In this document: piece after piece, positions 1 through 10,042 of the stretch
Layout: each line of letters opens with the position of its first letter
How positions within the stretch are numbered: position 1 is the stretch's first letter
From: an uncultured Butyrivibrio sp.
Lineage (GTDB): Bacteria > Bacillota > Clostridia > Lachnospirales > Lachnospiraceae
Assembly: GCF_947169445.1 (NCBI RefSeq)
Contig: NZ_CAMVPU010000003.1
Coordinates: forward strand, 113,623-177,622
Reading direction: 5' to 3'
DNA: 64,000 bases
Made by a program: the position numbers and the translations under genes
The notes under the pieces: generated by a model
The model's input: only the letters and a program-made list of their open reading frames with translations
Told to the model about the DNA's origin: nothing
The model's database searches: none

Positions 1-1
1 T

Positions 2-943
2 GCCAAGGGTGGCTTCAAGGATATACTTGGTCTTAATCAGAAAGCAATACTGGAAATAGCCGACTTTTCTGACTGTAAACCTAAGAAAAACAATGCAGCC
101 AAGCCCCAGGCAGGTGGAGCCGGCGGTGACGCCGCGAAAGCCAAAGTGTCAAGTGGATTTAGTGCAAACGCTGTAAAGGATTATGCAAAAGGACTTGGAG
201 TAGACCAGGTAACCGGTGGTCAGGCGTTTCTGCAATATAAGAATTACAAAAAATATAGATTTGAGTGTCAGTTTAACCCTGCTGAAATTACGATAAACGG
301 CTACGGTGGTGAAGAACTTCCGGTTCAGGATTTTGGACAGCCGGGGCAGGAACTGCAAAAGGGTCACAGTTCTACGATGGCTACGGCTTCAACCCATATT
401 GATATGAGCTTCAGACTTATTTTTGACAAAACTAACATCCAGGATGCCTTTTATTCTGACAAATTTACGCTTGGCACCACTAACATTGCCAAGGGTGTCG
501 CAACAGGAATAAAAAAGGCAATAACCGGCCAAGGATATTCTGTCCAGCCGGAGGTCGAGGCACTTACAGCGATAGCCAGAGATAATTTCAAAAGACTTGC
601 CAGGTTCGCCTGGGGAGACATGGTTTACGAAGGAGTCATAAACTCAGTAAGTGCTGAGTACGTGATGTTTAATGTTACCTGTGAACCGATAAGAGCCTTT
701 GTGAATATTAATATGGTTCTCTTCGACAAGGACGTTGCAGGTGCACACACTGAATTCTGGGCCAAAGAATATCTTAAGGATATTTATAGCGTCAAGGATT
801 CAGGCATTATGGGCAAGCTTGATAACATCGAAAACGGATTTGTTACAAAGGAAATGGAGAAGGTTCAAAAGGCACAAGAAAATATGGCAAAAATGGATGA
901 CCTTACTGATGCTATGGCGATGACAGAGATGTTTAATTTATAA
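2..943 (+). CDS. CIS tube-associated/LysM-type adaptor protein (5' partial)
   Basis: The reading frame is open to the left edge of the window, so the gene starts outside it; the GTG at 146 is internal. The visible part resembles the contractile injection system tube-protein N-terminal domain (Afp7/Pvc7, phage T4 gp53-like). The family pattern is visible: a FQFNP-like segment (FECQFNPAEI) followed about 120 residues later by a W-G-x-x-x-Y-x-G-V strand and the RAFVNINMVL strand. In the family this protein joins the inner tube or baseplate and often ends in LysM; no LysM is visible here, and the C-terminus is a short Met/Lys-rich helix. It sits 19 bases upstream of the hub gene, as in Afp/PVC clusters. 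Family call is fairly sure. Confidence 0.75.
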   Translation, partial: AKGGFKDILGLNQKAILEIADFSDCKPKKNNAAKPQAGGAGGDAAKAKVSSGFSANAVKDYAKGLGVDQVTGGQAFLQYKNYKKYRFECQFNPAEITINGYGGEELPVQDFGQPGQELQKGHSSTMATASTHIDMSFRLIFDKTNIQDAFYSDKFTLGTTNIAKGVATGIKKAITGQGYSVQPEVEALTAIARDNFKRLARFAWGDMVYEGVINSVSAEYVMFNVTCEPIRAFVNINMVLFDKDVAGAHTEFWAKEYLKDIYSVKDSGIMGKLDNIENGFVTKEMEKVQKAQENMAKMDDLTDAMAMTEMFNL

Positions 944-962
944 ATAAGGAAATGGGGAAGGC

Positions 963-2144
963 ATGGCTGGACTTGATCTTGAGGAATTATCAACAAAATA
1001 TGAAGGCTACTTCACTCCTATAGTCAGAGTGATGGTGGGAGAAGATGATGTAGAGACAGATAAGAAAATATCGGTAAAAGTCACTGATGTTATGGTACAG
1101 GTTACCAGTGATTATAAGGCCAGTATTGCTGAATACACCTTGCGGTTTTCCTACAACTTTAACAATGGCAGTTTTTATACAAAAGAGCTAAAAAAATACA
1201 TATGCATGGGCACTGCGATCAAGATATATATGGGACATGGAAGCTCGATCACAGAAGTTTTTACAGGCTTCATAGCAGGTGTCCATTTTCTTTATGAAGC
1301 TACGGATGTAGAAGCCTCAGGCATCAGAATAACAGCTCTTGATATCAAAGGAATCATGATGGCTAATAATTCCTCCAAGAGGTTAAAGGCCAATTATTAT
1401 TCGGATGCTGTCAAAGAAATACTGGATCAGGCACCCTATCAGACTCTGAAAAATAACGAGGGAATTACAAGCATCACCATCACAGACACTCCTGACAAGC
1501 CAGGCGGCGGAGCAGGAGGTAGTGCTCCTTCAGGGGGAGGCGCGCAGGGAGGCGGACAAGCTGATAACAGACTTGAGATGGTAGCAGAAAGCGACTACGA
1601 ATTCGTAATAAAAGCAGCCAAAAAATTTAACTACGAGTTTTTTACAATAGGTGGGAATGTAGTTTTCAGAAAGGCGAAGGCAAATACACAGAATCTCGGG
1701 GAGATAAAGCCACATGGCAGTATCCTTGGTTATGACATAAATTATGACATCACAGGGGTTGTCGGAGAAGTAAAGGTACGAACCATGGATATCGGCAAGG
1801 CCAGTAAAATTGAGGTCAAAAAGAAGAACAACAACAAGTTTTCTCTGGGATCCAAGGCAAAGCCTCTTATCAAGGATCAGGCCTATGTTTATATAGACTC
1901 AGCTATCGAATCTCAGAAAGATGCCGAGAACCGGGCAGCCTACATATTGGAAGAAACCTCCTACAGACTTGGCTCTATCAGGATGAAATTCAAGGGAATT
2001 CCGGAGTTTGTACCCGGAAGATTTATTGTTCTTAAGGATTTCGGGGATGCTGCTTCAAATAGATTTTATATTACCGACGTAACGCATGAATATGATGGAC
2101 TGTTTTATACAACTACTATAGAGGGAAAGGCTTCGACCTTATAA
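963..2144 (+). CDS. CIS baseplate hub protein, phage late control gpD/VgrG N-terminal type
   Basis: A 393-residue protein resembling gpD/gp27, the hub under the tail tube that connects to the spike. Visible features are two beta-rich lobes, a strand pattern typical of gpD (LRFSYNFNNGSFYTKEL, then a G-x-x-x-x-V-F-T-G turn) and a Gly/Ser-rich insert at about residues 181-200 separating them. In Afp/PVC systems hub and spike are one protein (Afp8); here they are split between this gene and the next, as in P2-like phages. The start has a GGAAATGGGGAAGG ribosome site. Confident on family, inferred for role. Confidence 0.82.
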   Translation: MAGLDLEELSTKYEGYFTPIVRVMVGEDDVETDKKISVKVTDVMVQVTSDYKASIAEYTLRFSYNFNNGSFYTKELKKYICMGTAIKIYMGHGSSITEVFTGFIAGVHFLYEATDVEASGIRITALDIKGIMMANNSSKRLKANYYSDAVKEILDQAPYQTLKNNEGITSITITDTPDKPGGGAGGSAPSGGGAQGGGQADNRLEMVAESDYEFVIKAAKKFNYEFFTIGGNVVFRKAKANTQNLGEIKPHGSILGYDINYDITGVVGEVKVRTMDIGKASKIEVKKKNNNKFSLGSKAKPLIKDQAYVYIDSAIESQKDAENRAAYILEETSYRLGSIRMKFKGIPEFVPGRFIVLKDFGDAASNRFYITDVTHEYDGLFYTTTIEGKASTL

Positions 2145-2188
2145 GATGTGATTAAGAATATCTTATAGATGCGAACTTGGAGGAGTAT

Positions 2189-3001
2189 ATGCCGTTTTTT
2201 GATGTTGTTGATGATGTAACCAGGTACCAGATGAATAAGACCGAGATGGGGGATACGCGGATAAGCGGTGTAGTTATCGGTCAAGTAGTAAAAAACTATG
2301 ACAAGGATAAGCAAGGCTTTGTTCAGGTCAACATCAGTACCAGAGACTATCAGGAGAATAAGCTTGTCTGGGCAAGGGTGGCTTTGCCTTATGGCGGCGA
2401 TAAAAGTGGAGAATATTTTATTCCTGAAATAGGAGATCAGGTGATACTGGTCTTTGAGCAGGGGAATATAGAAAGGGGCTTCATAATAGGAGCGGTACCC
2501 AAGACAAACTCCGGTTTTATGAAAAAGGCTTTTGATGAGCACAATGACATAAAACGAATAAAAACAAGAAACGGTAACACCATTGATATCATTGATCATC
2601 ATGAAGGAGATGGACAGAAGGATAAGATTACCATTACCACATCGACGGAGGCTCATAAGATAGAGCTTGATAATGAAAAAAAGAAAATTCTGATTTCTGA
2701 TAAGGAAGGTAAGAATAAAATTGAAATGAAGACTGATACCGGACAGATGCAGATAAATGCCGATCAGAAGCTGACTATAAAAGTTGGCGACAACATAAGT
2801 CTGGTAATGAACGGAGCTAACGGGTCAGTTACTTTAGGGGCAACTAAGTTAAAGATTGAGACAAATAATTCCACCGAAATTATTTCCAATAACAGAATAA
2901 AGATAGAAGGTGGAAATGTTCAGGCACAAGGCAATTCGATGCTAAAGCTGGGAAGCAGCGGACCGGTGGCAATTGATGGGACACCGATAAAACTTGGATA
3001 A
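2189..3001 (+). CDS. CIS spike protein, gp5/VgrG/phage baseplate V type
   Basis: The 270-residue protein has an N-terminal OB-fold of the phage baseplate V/gp5 type (GVVIGQVVKNYDKDKQGFVQ, then WARVALPYGG and G-D-Q-V-I-L-V-F-E). A long run of short alternating beta strands follows (KILISD, KIEMKTD, QMQINAD, KLTIKVGD), expected to form a trimeric beta-helix needle. The ATG at 2189 is preferred over the TTG at 2177 because GGAGG at 2179-2183 is correctly spaced only for the ATG. No PAAR tip protein is encoded between this gene and gp25; the tip may be elsewhere or absent. Confidence 0.85.
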   Translation: MPFFDVVDDVTRYQMNKTEMGDTRISGVVIGQVVKNYDKDKQGFVQVNISTRDYQENKLVWARVALPYGGDKSGEYFIPEIGDQVILVFEQGNIERGFIIGAVPKTNSGFMKKAFDEHNDIKRIKTRNGNTIDIIDHHEGDGQKDKITITTSTEAHKIELDNEKKKILISDKEGKNKIEMKTDTGQMQINADQKLTIKVGDNISLVMNGANGSVTLGATKLKIETNNSTEIISNNRIKIEGGNVQAQGNSMLKLGSSGPVAIDGTPIKLG

Positions 3002-3014
3002 GAGAGGATAAAGC

Positions 3015-3458
3015 ATGGAACAGGCTTTTTTAGGAACAGGAGTTAAATTTCCACCGGAAATAGATCCCGCAACCGGCAGATTCCAGATGAGCAGCGGAGA
3101 CCAGAGTGTCAAGGAATCAATTTATCTGATTCTTATGACACAGGTAACAGAAAGACTTACAAGACCGGATTTTGGTTCGGAAACGGCCAGTTATGTGTTC
3201 ATGGATATAAACCAGACAGAACTGACCATCATGAGAAGAGATTTGACGGAATGTATTTTGAATCAGGAACCGAGAGTGGCCAGCGTTGACATTTCTACTG
3301 ATATGCAGGCACAACAAGGTTATATAATGATTAATATAGATTATGTTCTGGCACAGACTCACACAAGAGGAAGTCTGGTATTTCCTTTCTATCTTAATGC
3401 TGAACCTGAACCTGAAGTTGAAGAAGAATACTACGAACCTGAAATCATAGATACATGA
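3015..3458 (+). CDS. CIS baseplate wedge protein gp25 (GPW/gp25 family)
   Basis: At 147 residues it has the usual size for the family plus an acidic C-terminal tail rich in Glu and Pro. The family signature R-x-x-F-G-x-x-x-x-x-Y-V-F is visible (RPDFGSETASYVFMD), followed by the helix and EPRVASVDI strand typical of gp25/Afp9. gp25-like proteins staple the sheath to the baseplate wedge and start sheath assembly. The order spike, gp25, baseplate J is that of Afp and PVC operons. Confidence 0.85.
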   Translation: MEQAFLGTGVKFPPEIDPATGRFQMSSGDQSVKESIYLILMTQVTERLTRPDFGSETASYVFMDINQTELTIMRRDLTECILNQEPRVASVDISTDMQAQQGYIMINIDYVLAQTHTRGSLVFPFYLNAEPEPEVEEEYYEPEIIDT

Positions 3459-3477
3459 TTTTTCGAACGGGGGCTAT

Positions 3478-6400
3478 ATGATAAATGCGTTCAAGCCTCA
3501 GACTATTGAGGATATTGAAAACAGGATAGAGAAGCTTCGTAAATCCTATGCGCCTGAATGGGAGTTTGACAAGAACGATCCTGATGCAGGATCTGTTATT
3601 GCTAAGATTTATGCAAAGCAGCTGGAAGAGAACAACAGACTTATGAGCCAGATGCCGGAAAGATATCATCTGGAGTTCGTAAATATGTTGGATTCCACTT
3701 TGCGTCCTGCACAGCCGGCAGGTAGCATGGTGGTCTTTAATATGGACAGCAGCACTGTAATGGGGACTCAGGTGCCGAAGGGAACCAGATTATCTGCAGA
3801 ATCGGATGTCACCGATTCCGGATTTATCATATATGAAACGGACAGAAATCTGTATGTGACAGATGCGCAGATAAAAAATGTTTTTATGACAGACGCAGAG
3901 GATGGCACTCTAACACCGATATTCGGAGAGCTGGAAGTACCGGAAGTTATAAGTGGAATAGCCAGATCCGTAGCAGCTGACGATGAAAGCGAGCAGGCTT
4001 TGGAAGAAGCCGAGGATCTTTCCACAGAGGAAAGATATCAGGTTCCGCCTTTTACTTTGTTTGGAGAAAAAGAGTCTGTCGGAAAAAGTATTTTTATTAT
4101 TTATGAGCCAAGACTTTTTGATGGCATCGACGAACCGATTTATATAAGATTTGAAGCTTCTAAAGAGCTTTTCGATCGTATAAATAATGGAGAATTCGTT
4201 TTTAAATATTTTTCAAAAGAGGGCTTTTTAGAATTTGATTTTGTAAGTCTTTTTGAAGATAATAAAACTTTTATCTTAAAGAAGAAAAAAGAATGCAGAA
4301 AAGTGACAATAGAGGATAAGGACTATTCTGTAGTTATTCTTGAAGCTACGGGAGTCATGAAGGACTCTCTTGAAATAACAAGTGTTTCTGTTTCTGCCGG
4401 TGGAGATTCCAAGTCACCTGAGTATGTAGGAGATGGAAGCATAGAATTTGATGTGGACAGATTTGCTCCGTTTACTGATTCTCTTGCAATTTACAATGAA
4501 TGTTATATTGGACATACACCGTGCTTTTCGAAGGTGGGAGCCAGAATAACCCTTGATTTCAATGTTTTTTATACAGACAACATTCTGAAATTAAGTGCAG
4601 AGGAAGAAGAGGCTGAGCTGGCTATCATAAAAAGAAAGCCAAGAAAAACTGCCTTTGATATACCTGCCTCTACAAAAGTAAATGAGATTATAATTGAGTA
4701 TTTTAATGGGATTGGCTGGAAAAAGCTAAAATGTGATACAGAATATGCCGGGATGTTCGAAAATGCTGAAGATGGGCAGTACAAGCTTAGCTTTATGTGT
4801 CCCGAGGATTGGATCGAAACGGAGAGCGGACCTTATAGCGGAAAGTGCCTTAGAATGAGGATTGTCAAGGCAGACAACTGCTATATGAGACCTGGAATCC
4901 ACACATATCCTACGATCGAGAAGCTTAGGCTCTCCTATTCCTATGAAGGGAAGTTTACTGCACCCTCCAGACTTGAGAAAATTTCGGGAACCAAAAAGGA
5001 AGATATAACCTTAAGGCTTGGAAGCGGTAAGCCATTTACTGTTTTATCAGGAATCGATTACCACGACGATGCTTTATATATCGGACTTGATAAAAAACTA
5101 ACTGATGGTCCTGTGAGTGTATATTTTCAGTTGTCTGAAGTAAACAGTCAAAGCGGAGTAAGATTCAGACTTGAGTATAGTAGTAGCAGTGGATTTAATG
5201 AAACCAGGATAACTGATCTTACCGAGGGCTTTACAAGATCCGGAACTATTATGTTCATGCCGGCTGCCGACATGGCCAGAATGACTCTGGAAGGAAATAA
5301 GCTCTACTGGCTTAGACTGGTAAGATCCAAGACCAGAAATGCAGATTACAATGATGCTTTTCTTCCAAGAATCGTCAAGCTGTGTCTTAATGCAGTGACT
5401 GTGACTAATGTTCAGACCTCTGATGAGAATGATTATTATATTGATGATGTCATAGCCAACAACAGCATTTCGCTTGGATTCGACAATATTCTGGATGCTT
5501 CTGTATGGGTAAATGAAAATGGATATACCCGTAAGGAAGAAATGGAGAGCCTTATGCAGAGCCATCCTGAAAGAGTACGGGTAGAATATGACTTTCAGGG
5601 AAGGATAACAGCATTTTTTGTACTGTGGGATGAGGTTGATTCTTTTGACAATCCGCCGCATAAGCGCTGCTACCGCATAGACAGGATGTCAGGGAAAATC
5701 ATCTTTTCGGATGGCAATAAATGCGATATGCCAAGAGTAACAGATGATATTGCCTTTAAAGCAAGCATCAGATCAACTGATGGAGAAAACGGTAATCTTG
5801 GTGTTGGTGAGATCACAATATTTACAGGAGAATCTCCATATATTGATACAGTATATAATCCCATAAGAGCACATGGCGGGAGTAGTCTGGAGAGCTTGGA
5901 TCATGCGATGGCAAGATGTGCCGGGATTATGCATTCGAGATGGCGCCTGGTATCCGAATCGGATTATGTCAGGTATGTAATGGAATACTCAGACAGTATT
6001 GACAGATGCCGTGTGGTAGTTGGTGAGACTATCGAAGGGGGACATAATCCTGAGGATATTTCCATAGTTCTTCTTATGAAGGATTGTGCCGATGGAGCAT
6101 TTTCTTTTCACAGAATATCTGCAGCGCTTCAGAGAGATATATTAAGCCGCTGTGCACTAACAATAACTGAAAATGAGCTTCACATTGTGGAACCGATTTT
6201 TGTAAGTGTTTCTGTATGTGTCTGGGCTATGGTAATGGATATGGACGATGCGTTCGAGGTCCAGAATGAGGTAAAGGCTGTTCTTTCTTCATATCTCAAT
6301 CCGGTAGGCAGGGAGAATGGTGAAGGATGGGATATAGGTACTCTTCCCAAAGAAACACAGATTCTTATGAGACTGGGAGTCCTTCGCAGTAAAGCTATCA

Positions 6401-6534
6401 TCCAGAGGATTACCATGATTGGCAAATACGTTGATGCCACTGGCGAACATGAGCTTGATACTAAAGATATAAAGATTACACCGTTTATGGTTGCCAGAAA
6501 CGGGGAACACAAGGTTATCATAACTAACAAATGA
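3478..6534 (+). CDS. CIS baseplate wedge protein, baseplate-J/Afp11 type (large)
   Basis: A 1018-residue protein. The N-terminus matches the opening of Afp11/gp6-type wedge proteins (FDKNDPDAGSVIAKIYAKQL, an ERYHLEF helix, then a VPKGTRLSAE strand). The C-terminal third carries a baseplate-J-like segment (YVRYVMEYSDSIDRCRVVVG). The middle is beta-rich and unassigned. gp6/baseplate-J proteins form the iris-like ring of the baseplate. The stop codon overlaps the start of the second wedge gene in an ATGA arrangement, implying coupled translation. It is about the size of Afp11-class proteins. Confidence 0.8.
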   Translation: MINAFKPQTIEDIENRIEKLRKSYAPEWEFDKNDPDAGSVIAKIYAKQLEENNRLMSQMPERYHLEFVNMLDSTLRPAQPAGSMVVFNMDSSTVMGTQVPKGTRLSAESDVTDSGFIIYETDRNLYVTDAQIKNVFMTDAEDGTLTPIFGELEVPEVISGIARSVAADDESEQALEEAEDLSTEERYQVPPFTLFGEKESVGKSIFIIYEPRLFDGIDEPIYIRFEASKELFDRINNGEFVFKYFSKEGFLEFDFVSLFEDNKTFILKKKKECRKVTIEDKDYSVVILEATGVMKDSLEITSVSVSAGGDSKSPEYVGDGSIEFDVDRFAPFTDSLAIYNECYIGHTPCFSKVGARITLDFNVFYTDNILKLSAEEEEAELAIIKRKPRKTAFDIPASTKVNEIIIEYFNGIGWKKLKCDTEYAGMFENAEDGQYKLSFMCPEDWIETESGPYSGKCLRMRIVKADNCYMRPGIHTYPTIEKLRLSYSYEGKFTAPSRLEKISGTKKEDITLRLGSGKPFTVLSGIDYHDDALYIGLDKKLTDGPVSVYFQLSEVNSQSGVRFRLEYSSSSGFNETRITDLTEGFTRSGTIMFMPAADMARMTLEGNKLYWLRLVRSKTRNADYNDAFLPRIVKLCLNAVTVTNVQTSDENDYYIDDVIANNSISLGFDNILDASVWVNENGYTRKEEMESLMQSHPERVRVEYDFQGRITAFFVLWDEVDSFDNPPHKRCYRIDRMSGKIIFSDGNKCDMPRVTDDIAFKASIRSTDGENGNLGVGEITIFTGESPYIDTVYNPIRAHGGSSLESLDHAMARCAGIMHSRWRLVSESDYVRYVMEYSDSIDRCRVVVGETIEGGHNPEDISIVLLMKDCADGAFSFHRISAALQRDILSRCALTITENELHIVEPIFVSVSVCVWAMVMDMDDAFEVQNEVKAVLSSYLNPVGRENGEGWDIGTLPKETQILMRLGVLRSKAIIQRITMIGKYVDATGEHELDTKDIKITPFMVARNGEHKVIITNK

Positions 6535-8648
6535 TTATCCGGGGGCAGGAAAATATGCTAAGTGTTGATGAATTAAAAAGCCGAACATATGAAGAGAGAA
6601 TGGAAGATGTGATGCGTGAAATCCCCATTCTGTCATCAGAGTGGACAAATTATAACGCTTCTGATCCGGGTATCACTATTATTGAGAGCCTGACTGCTTT
6701 TTCAGCCCTTCAAGGCTCTGAAATCGTCACACTTAATTATCGTGCTAAAATGGCTCTTTTGAAGATGGCGGGATTTATTCCTGCCAGAGGAAAGTGTGCA
6801 AAAGTACTTCTTTCCTCCGACCATATGGAAGAAGCACGTATGCTTAAGGCAGGGGAGCGATTTCATCTGGGGGATCTGTGCTTTGAAACCAATAAGGAAA
6901 CACTTATAGGTCAGAGCAGGCTGATTGGTGTTTTTGCCTATGATGGTTCACAGTACAGGGACTACAGTTATCTTCTTGATAAAGAGATAAGTGTACCTGC
7001 CAAGATATTCGGAGAGGATCCGAAAGCACAAAATAGCCTGTACTTTATTATTGAAGGGGACCCGTCCAAACTGAAAAAGGCGATTTTCTACGTGAAGATG
7101 ATTGATAATCCCCGGAGAAACAAGACAGAAGACAGGACAGAGCATATTTTTGCTGACATAAAGTGGGAATGCTACACAACAAGAGGCTTTGAAGAAATTA
7201 GTGTAAGAGACTACACTTCAGCTTTTGTAAACAGCGGGGAGCTGAACATTTCTTTTCCTGAGCAGGGAATTGCTGAATATGATAAAGCTCCCGTTAAGGG
7301 TTATTGCATAAGGGCGACGCTTGAGAGGGCTGAATATGATATAGTCCCTAAAATGACAAACGTTTATGGTTTTTTGTTTGAGGTATGGCAGAAAGACACC
7401 AAGGCATTTTCTCAGACCTTTAATAAAAATGACAAAATCAGCATATTATCGCCAATAGGAAAAGATGTGTACTATTTGGTTTTTGGTAAAGAGAAAAAGG
7501 GTTCCTCCTATAGAAGATATGAGCTTACGCTGGGCAGGGAACAGCACGGAAGATTTTGTAATTATGTCCAGGCACCCGATGGAACCATGAGCTTTGAATT
7601 TTCGGAAGAAGACTTTGGGTACGCGCCGATGAAAGCCAAGGAGTGCGTAAGGGTTATTCTTTATAACGAAGAGATTATGCGGCAGTATAACGTCGGAAAG
7701 GTTATCGGATATGATGATCAGGAGATAGATCTTCCGATAGAAAGGATAGTTCATGAGACCTTTTTCCTGATTGCCAGAAGGAAGGTTGACGACGGATATA
7801 TATACGATTTTGTAAGACCTGAAAGAAATAATGAAGGAGATTTATATTACCATCTTCTTGAGGGTGATGGAAAGATTATCATCGAGGATCCGGGCGATTA
7901 TATAGATGCAGATCTTTTTATGGGAAGTGTGTCCATAATGAGCGGTGACAAGGGCAATATCAATGCCGGGAACCTTCTTACCATCGAGGATCAGAGTATT
8001 CCTGACGGATTCTATAACCCGGGAGCCGGTACCGGAGGAGGATTCAGAGAGAATCTGGAGCAGGTAAAAGAGAGATTCCAGGTAGATATGAGAACTCCGT
8101 ACAGAGCTGTAACGGCCAAAGATTTTGAATATCTTGTAATGACGACACCGGGACTTTGCATTAGGAAAGCGAAAGCAGTTATATCAGAGCATGACAATAA
8201 GGTCAGAGTGGCTATTTTACCTGATTCGGATGCTAAATTCCCCAAGCTTTCGCATATTTATGCCGAAAAAATAAAGGAGAGGCTTGTTGACAGAAGGCTT
8301 ATAACCAGCCAGTTTTCGATTATTCAGCCGAATTTCGTTGCTATCGGTGTAAAGTGTACAGTTTATGTAAAAAGACATTATTCTGATGTTCAACAGCAGA
8401 TTGAGAACAGAATAAGAGCTAATGTAGATTATATAGAATCTGACAGAAATTTTGGCGACAGACTTACATTTGAGGATGTTTTCCATGCAATAGAAGAGCT
8501 TCCATGCGTGGAATATGTATATGATCTTTCGCTTCATTCTGAAAACAGCAAGCTGGCTCAGCTAAAAGAATACGATATTTATCCGAGATTTGACACTCTT
8601 TGCTACCCGGGTGATATTCAGCTGGAAATAGTTAATTCGGAGAAATAA
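6531..8648 (+). CDS. CIS baseplate wedge protein, second baseplate-J/Afp12 type
   Basis: 705 residues. The N-terminus has the typical SEWTNYNASDPGITIIESL opening of this family (compare W-T-D-x-x-x-x-D-P-G-x-x-L-L-E). Near residues 515-545 lies the baseplate-J signature RTPYRAVTAKDFEYLVMTTP. Two baseplate-J paralogues in tandem are standard for Afp/PVC-like systems, where they heterodimerise in each wedge. Two starts are possible: the overlapping ATG at 6531, or the ATG at 6555 behind a GGGGGCAGGA element; the latter would shorten the protein by 8 residues. Confidence 0.8.
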   Translation: MIIRGQENMLSVDELKSRTYEERMEDVMREIPILSSEWTNYNASDPGITIIESLTAFSALQGSEIVTLNYRAKMALLKMAGFIPARGKCAKVLLSSDHMEEARMLKAGERFHLGDLCFETNKETLIGQSRLIGVFAYDGSQYRDYSYLLDKEISVPAKIFGEDPKAQNSLYFIIEGDPSKLKKAIFYVKMIDNPRRNKTEDRTEHIFADIKWECYTTRGFEEISVRDYTSAFVNSGELNISFPEQGIAEYDKAPVKGYCIRATLERAEYDIVPKMTNVYGFLFEVWQKDTKAFSQTFNKNDKISILSPIGKDVYYLVFGKEKKGSSYRRYELTLGREQHGRFCNYVQAPDGTMSFEFSEEDFGYAPMKAKECVRVILYNEEIMRQYNVGKVIGYDDQEIDLPIERIVHETFFLIARRKVDDGYIYDFVRPERNNEGDLYYHLLEGDGKIIIEDPGDYIDADLFMGSVSIMSGDKGNINAGNLLTIEDQSIPDGFYNPGAGTGGGFRENLEQVKERFQVDMRTPYRAVTAKDFEYLVMTTPGLCIRKAKAVISEHDNKVRVAILPDSDAKFPKLSHIYAEKIKERLVDRRLITSQFSIIQPNFVAIGVKCTVYVKRHYSDVQQQIENRIRANVDYIESDRNFGDRLTFEDVFHAIEELPCVEYVYDLSLHSENSKLAQLKEYDIYPRFDTLCYPGDIQLEIVNSEK

Positions 8649-8666
8649 TTACAGGGGATCATAGAA

Positions 8667-9725
8667 ATGGCATATGATATTTGGTATTCCATAAAGAATA
8701 ACAGAATAAAACAGGGCTGCTATGATGGCTTTACGTTAGAAGGCGGGGATACGCTTGTTCTTGATGAGACAAAGAGAGATCATTTCCTATTCCTGCAGGC
8801 AATAGACGGAGTTATTGACGACTTTCTGTGGGGGCGCTTTACGTGCAATCTGCTTTTGTCGGAAGAGATTGTATGTTATATTTATGTTATAGCATCAAAT
8901 ATTTTGACGATAAAAAACGAAAATGGTGAAGTGGCAGATATCGGGAAAATCCTTTGTAATAAAGAGATTGAAGTCTATAAGAAGATTTCAATCCTGAATC
9001 GTATGGGTGCCAAGAGATTTGTTAATACTGATGATTTCTTACTGTATGATCTTAAGGGACGATATTTGTATGTTGCAGTGGAGATGCTTGGTGCCGGGCA
9101 GGCCTCTATCGGAGGAATCAGGGTAGGTGCAAGAGGCGATAGCTTTATGGGGGCATTTCCGGAAATATATCGCAGCAGGAATAGTTTTTTCCATAGATAC
9201 TTATCTATTTTTTCAAGTATCTACAACGATATAAGCGAACAGAACGAAAAGCTTTACGAGATGCTTGATCTTGATAAGTGTTCGCCTGATCTCCTTGAGA
9301 TGTATGCTACATGGTTTGGTATTGATTTAAGGGGCGTTGCTCTGCCGGAAGACGCTCTTAGAACTATTGTTAAGGAAGCTTATCAATTAAACCGCATGAA
9401 GGGGACAAGGTGGGCTATCGAGCGTATTCTTCAGATAATGCTTGATGGCGATGCTGTAATGTATGAGAATCGCTTAAATGACGGCAGTCTTTACGATGTG
9501 ACAATTCTGGTTAACAGAAAACTTACTGATGATTTAAGGCATCAGCTTACCTTTATGCTGGATCAGTTCAAACCGCTGCGTACGAATATCCGTATTCTTC
9601 AGATGGAGAAAGAGGCTGTAATGGATGGCAACAGCTACCTTGATATGAATGCTGCCATTCCGGCAGAAAAGCATGTCGTTCTTGATCAAGAGTCAATTTA
9701 TGATGGTGCAATTACACTTTTATAG
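8667..9725 (+). CDS. CIS tail protein I-like wedge component
   Basis: 352 residues with the P2 tail-protein-I pattern in the C-terminal half: PEIYRSRNSFFHRYLSIF, then a helix ending LLEMYATWFGIDL and the KGTRWAIERIL motif. In P2 and Afp-like particles gpI connects baseplate J to fibres or outer baseplate elements. The N-terminal half (about 150 residues) is beta-rich and may be a fused fibre-attachment or carbohydrate-binding-like domain; that is inference. It ends the recognisable structural block; non-structural genes follow within 17 bases. Confidence 0.75.
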   Translation: MAYDIWYSIKNNRIKQGCYDGFTLEGGDTLVLDETKRDHFLFLQAIDGVIDDFLWGRFTCNLLLSEEIVCYIYVIASNILTIKNENGEVADIGKILCNKEIEVYKKISILNRMGAKRFVNTDDFLLYDLKGRYLYVAVEMLGAGQASIGGIRVGARGDSFMGAFPEIYRSRNSFFHRYLSIFSSIYNDISEQNEKLYEMLDLDKCSPDLLEMYATWFGIDLRGVALPEDALRTIVKEAYQLNRMKGTRWAIERILQIMLDGDAVMYENRLNDGSLYDVTILVNRKLTDDLRHQLTFMLDQFKPLRTNIRILQMEKEAVMDGNSYLDMNAAIPAEKHVVLDQESIYDGAITLL

Positions 9726-9742
9726 CGTTGGGAGACGACCAG

Positions 9743-10042
9743 ATGACTGTAGATGAGGTTAGAAGTGATGGAAAACTTCAATTGAGTGTACATGGAAAGA
9801 TTGATGCCAATTCATCTTCGGAGTTTCAGAATTATGTTCTGAAAGCTTTCCAGAAGAGTTCGAATGTGATCATTGATTTTTCTGACGCCAGATATGTATC
9901 GAGTGCGGGACTTCGCGCGCTTTTAATAGGACAAAAAACTGCGGCTTCAAAAGGAGGTAAGCTCACTATTATCAATGCCAATGAAGCAGTAAAGGATGTT
10001 CTTAGAGTTACCGGCCTTGATAAAGTGCTGACTATTCAATGA
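9743..10042 (+). CDS. STAS-domain anti-sigma factor antagonist-like protein
   Basis: A 99-residue single STAS domain of the SpoIIAA/RsbV type. The diagnostic segment is IIDFSDARYVSSAGLRALL; the Ser at about residues 53-54 is at the position phosphorylated in SpoIIAA. Such proteins switch partners according to phosphorylation by a GHKL kinase and dephosphorylation by a PP2C/SpoIIE phosphatase. Candidate partners are in this window: a GHKL ATPase two genes downstream and two SpoIIE-type phosphatases 25-28 kb away. The ATG at 9743 is chosen over the TTG at 9728 because GGGAG at 9730-9734 fits it. Its stop overlaps the ATPase start (ATGA). Confidence 0.85.
   Translation: MTVDEVRSDGKLQLSVHGKIDANSSSEFQNYVLKAFQKSSNVIIDFSDARYVSSAGLRALLIGQKTAASKGGKLTIINANEAVKDVLRVTGLDKVLTIQ

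Noticed and set aside
146..148. GTG as start of the first gene
   Set aside because: The same frame is open to the left edge with protein-like content, so the gene begins outside the window.
2105..2656. Long minus-strand ORF opposite the spike gene
   Set aside because: Composition is that of a shadow of the + strand gene, with no ribosome site or family match. The same applies to other minus-strand ORFs opposite clear genes.
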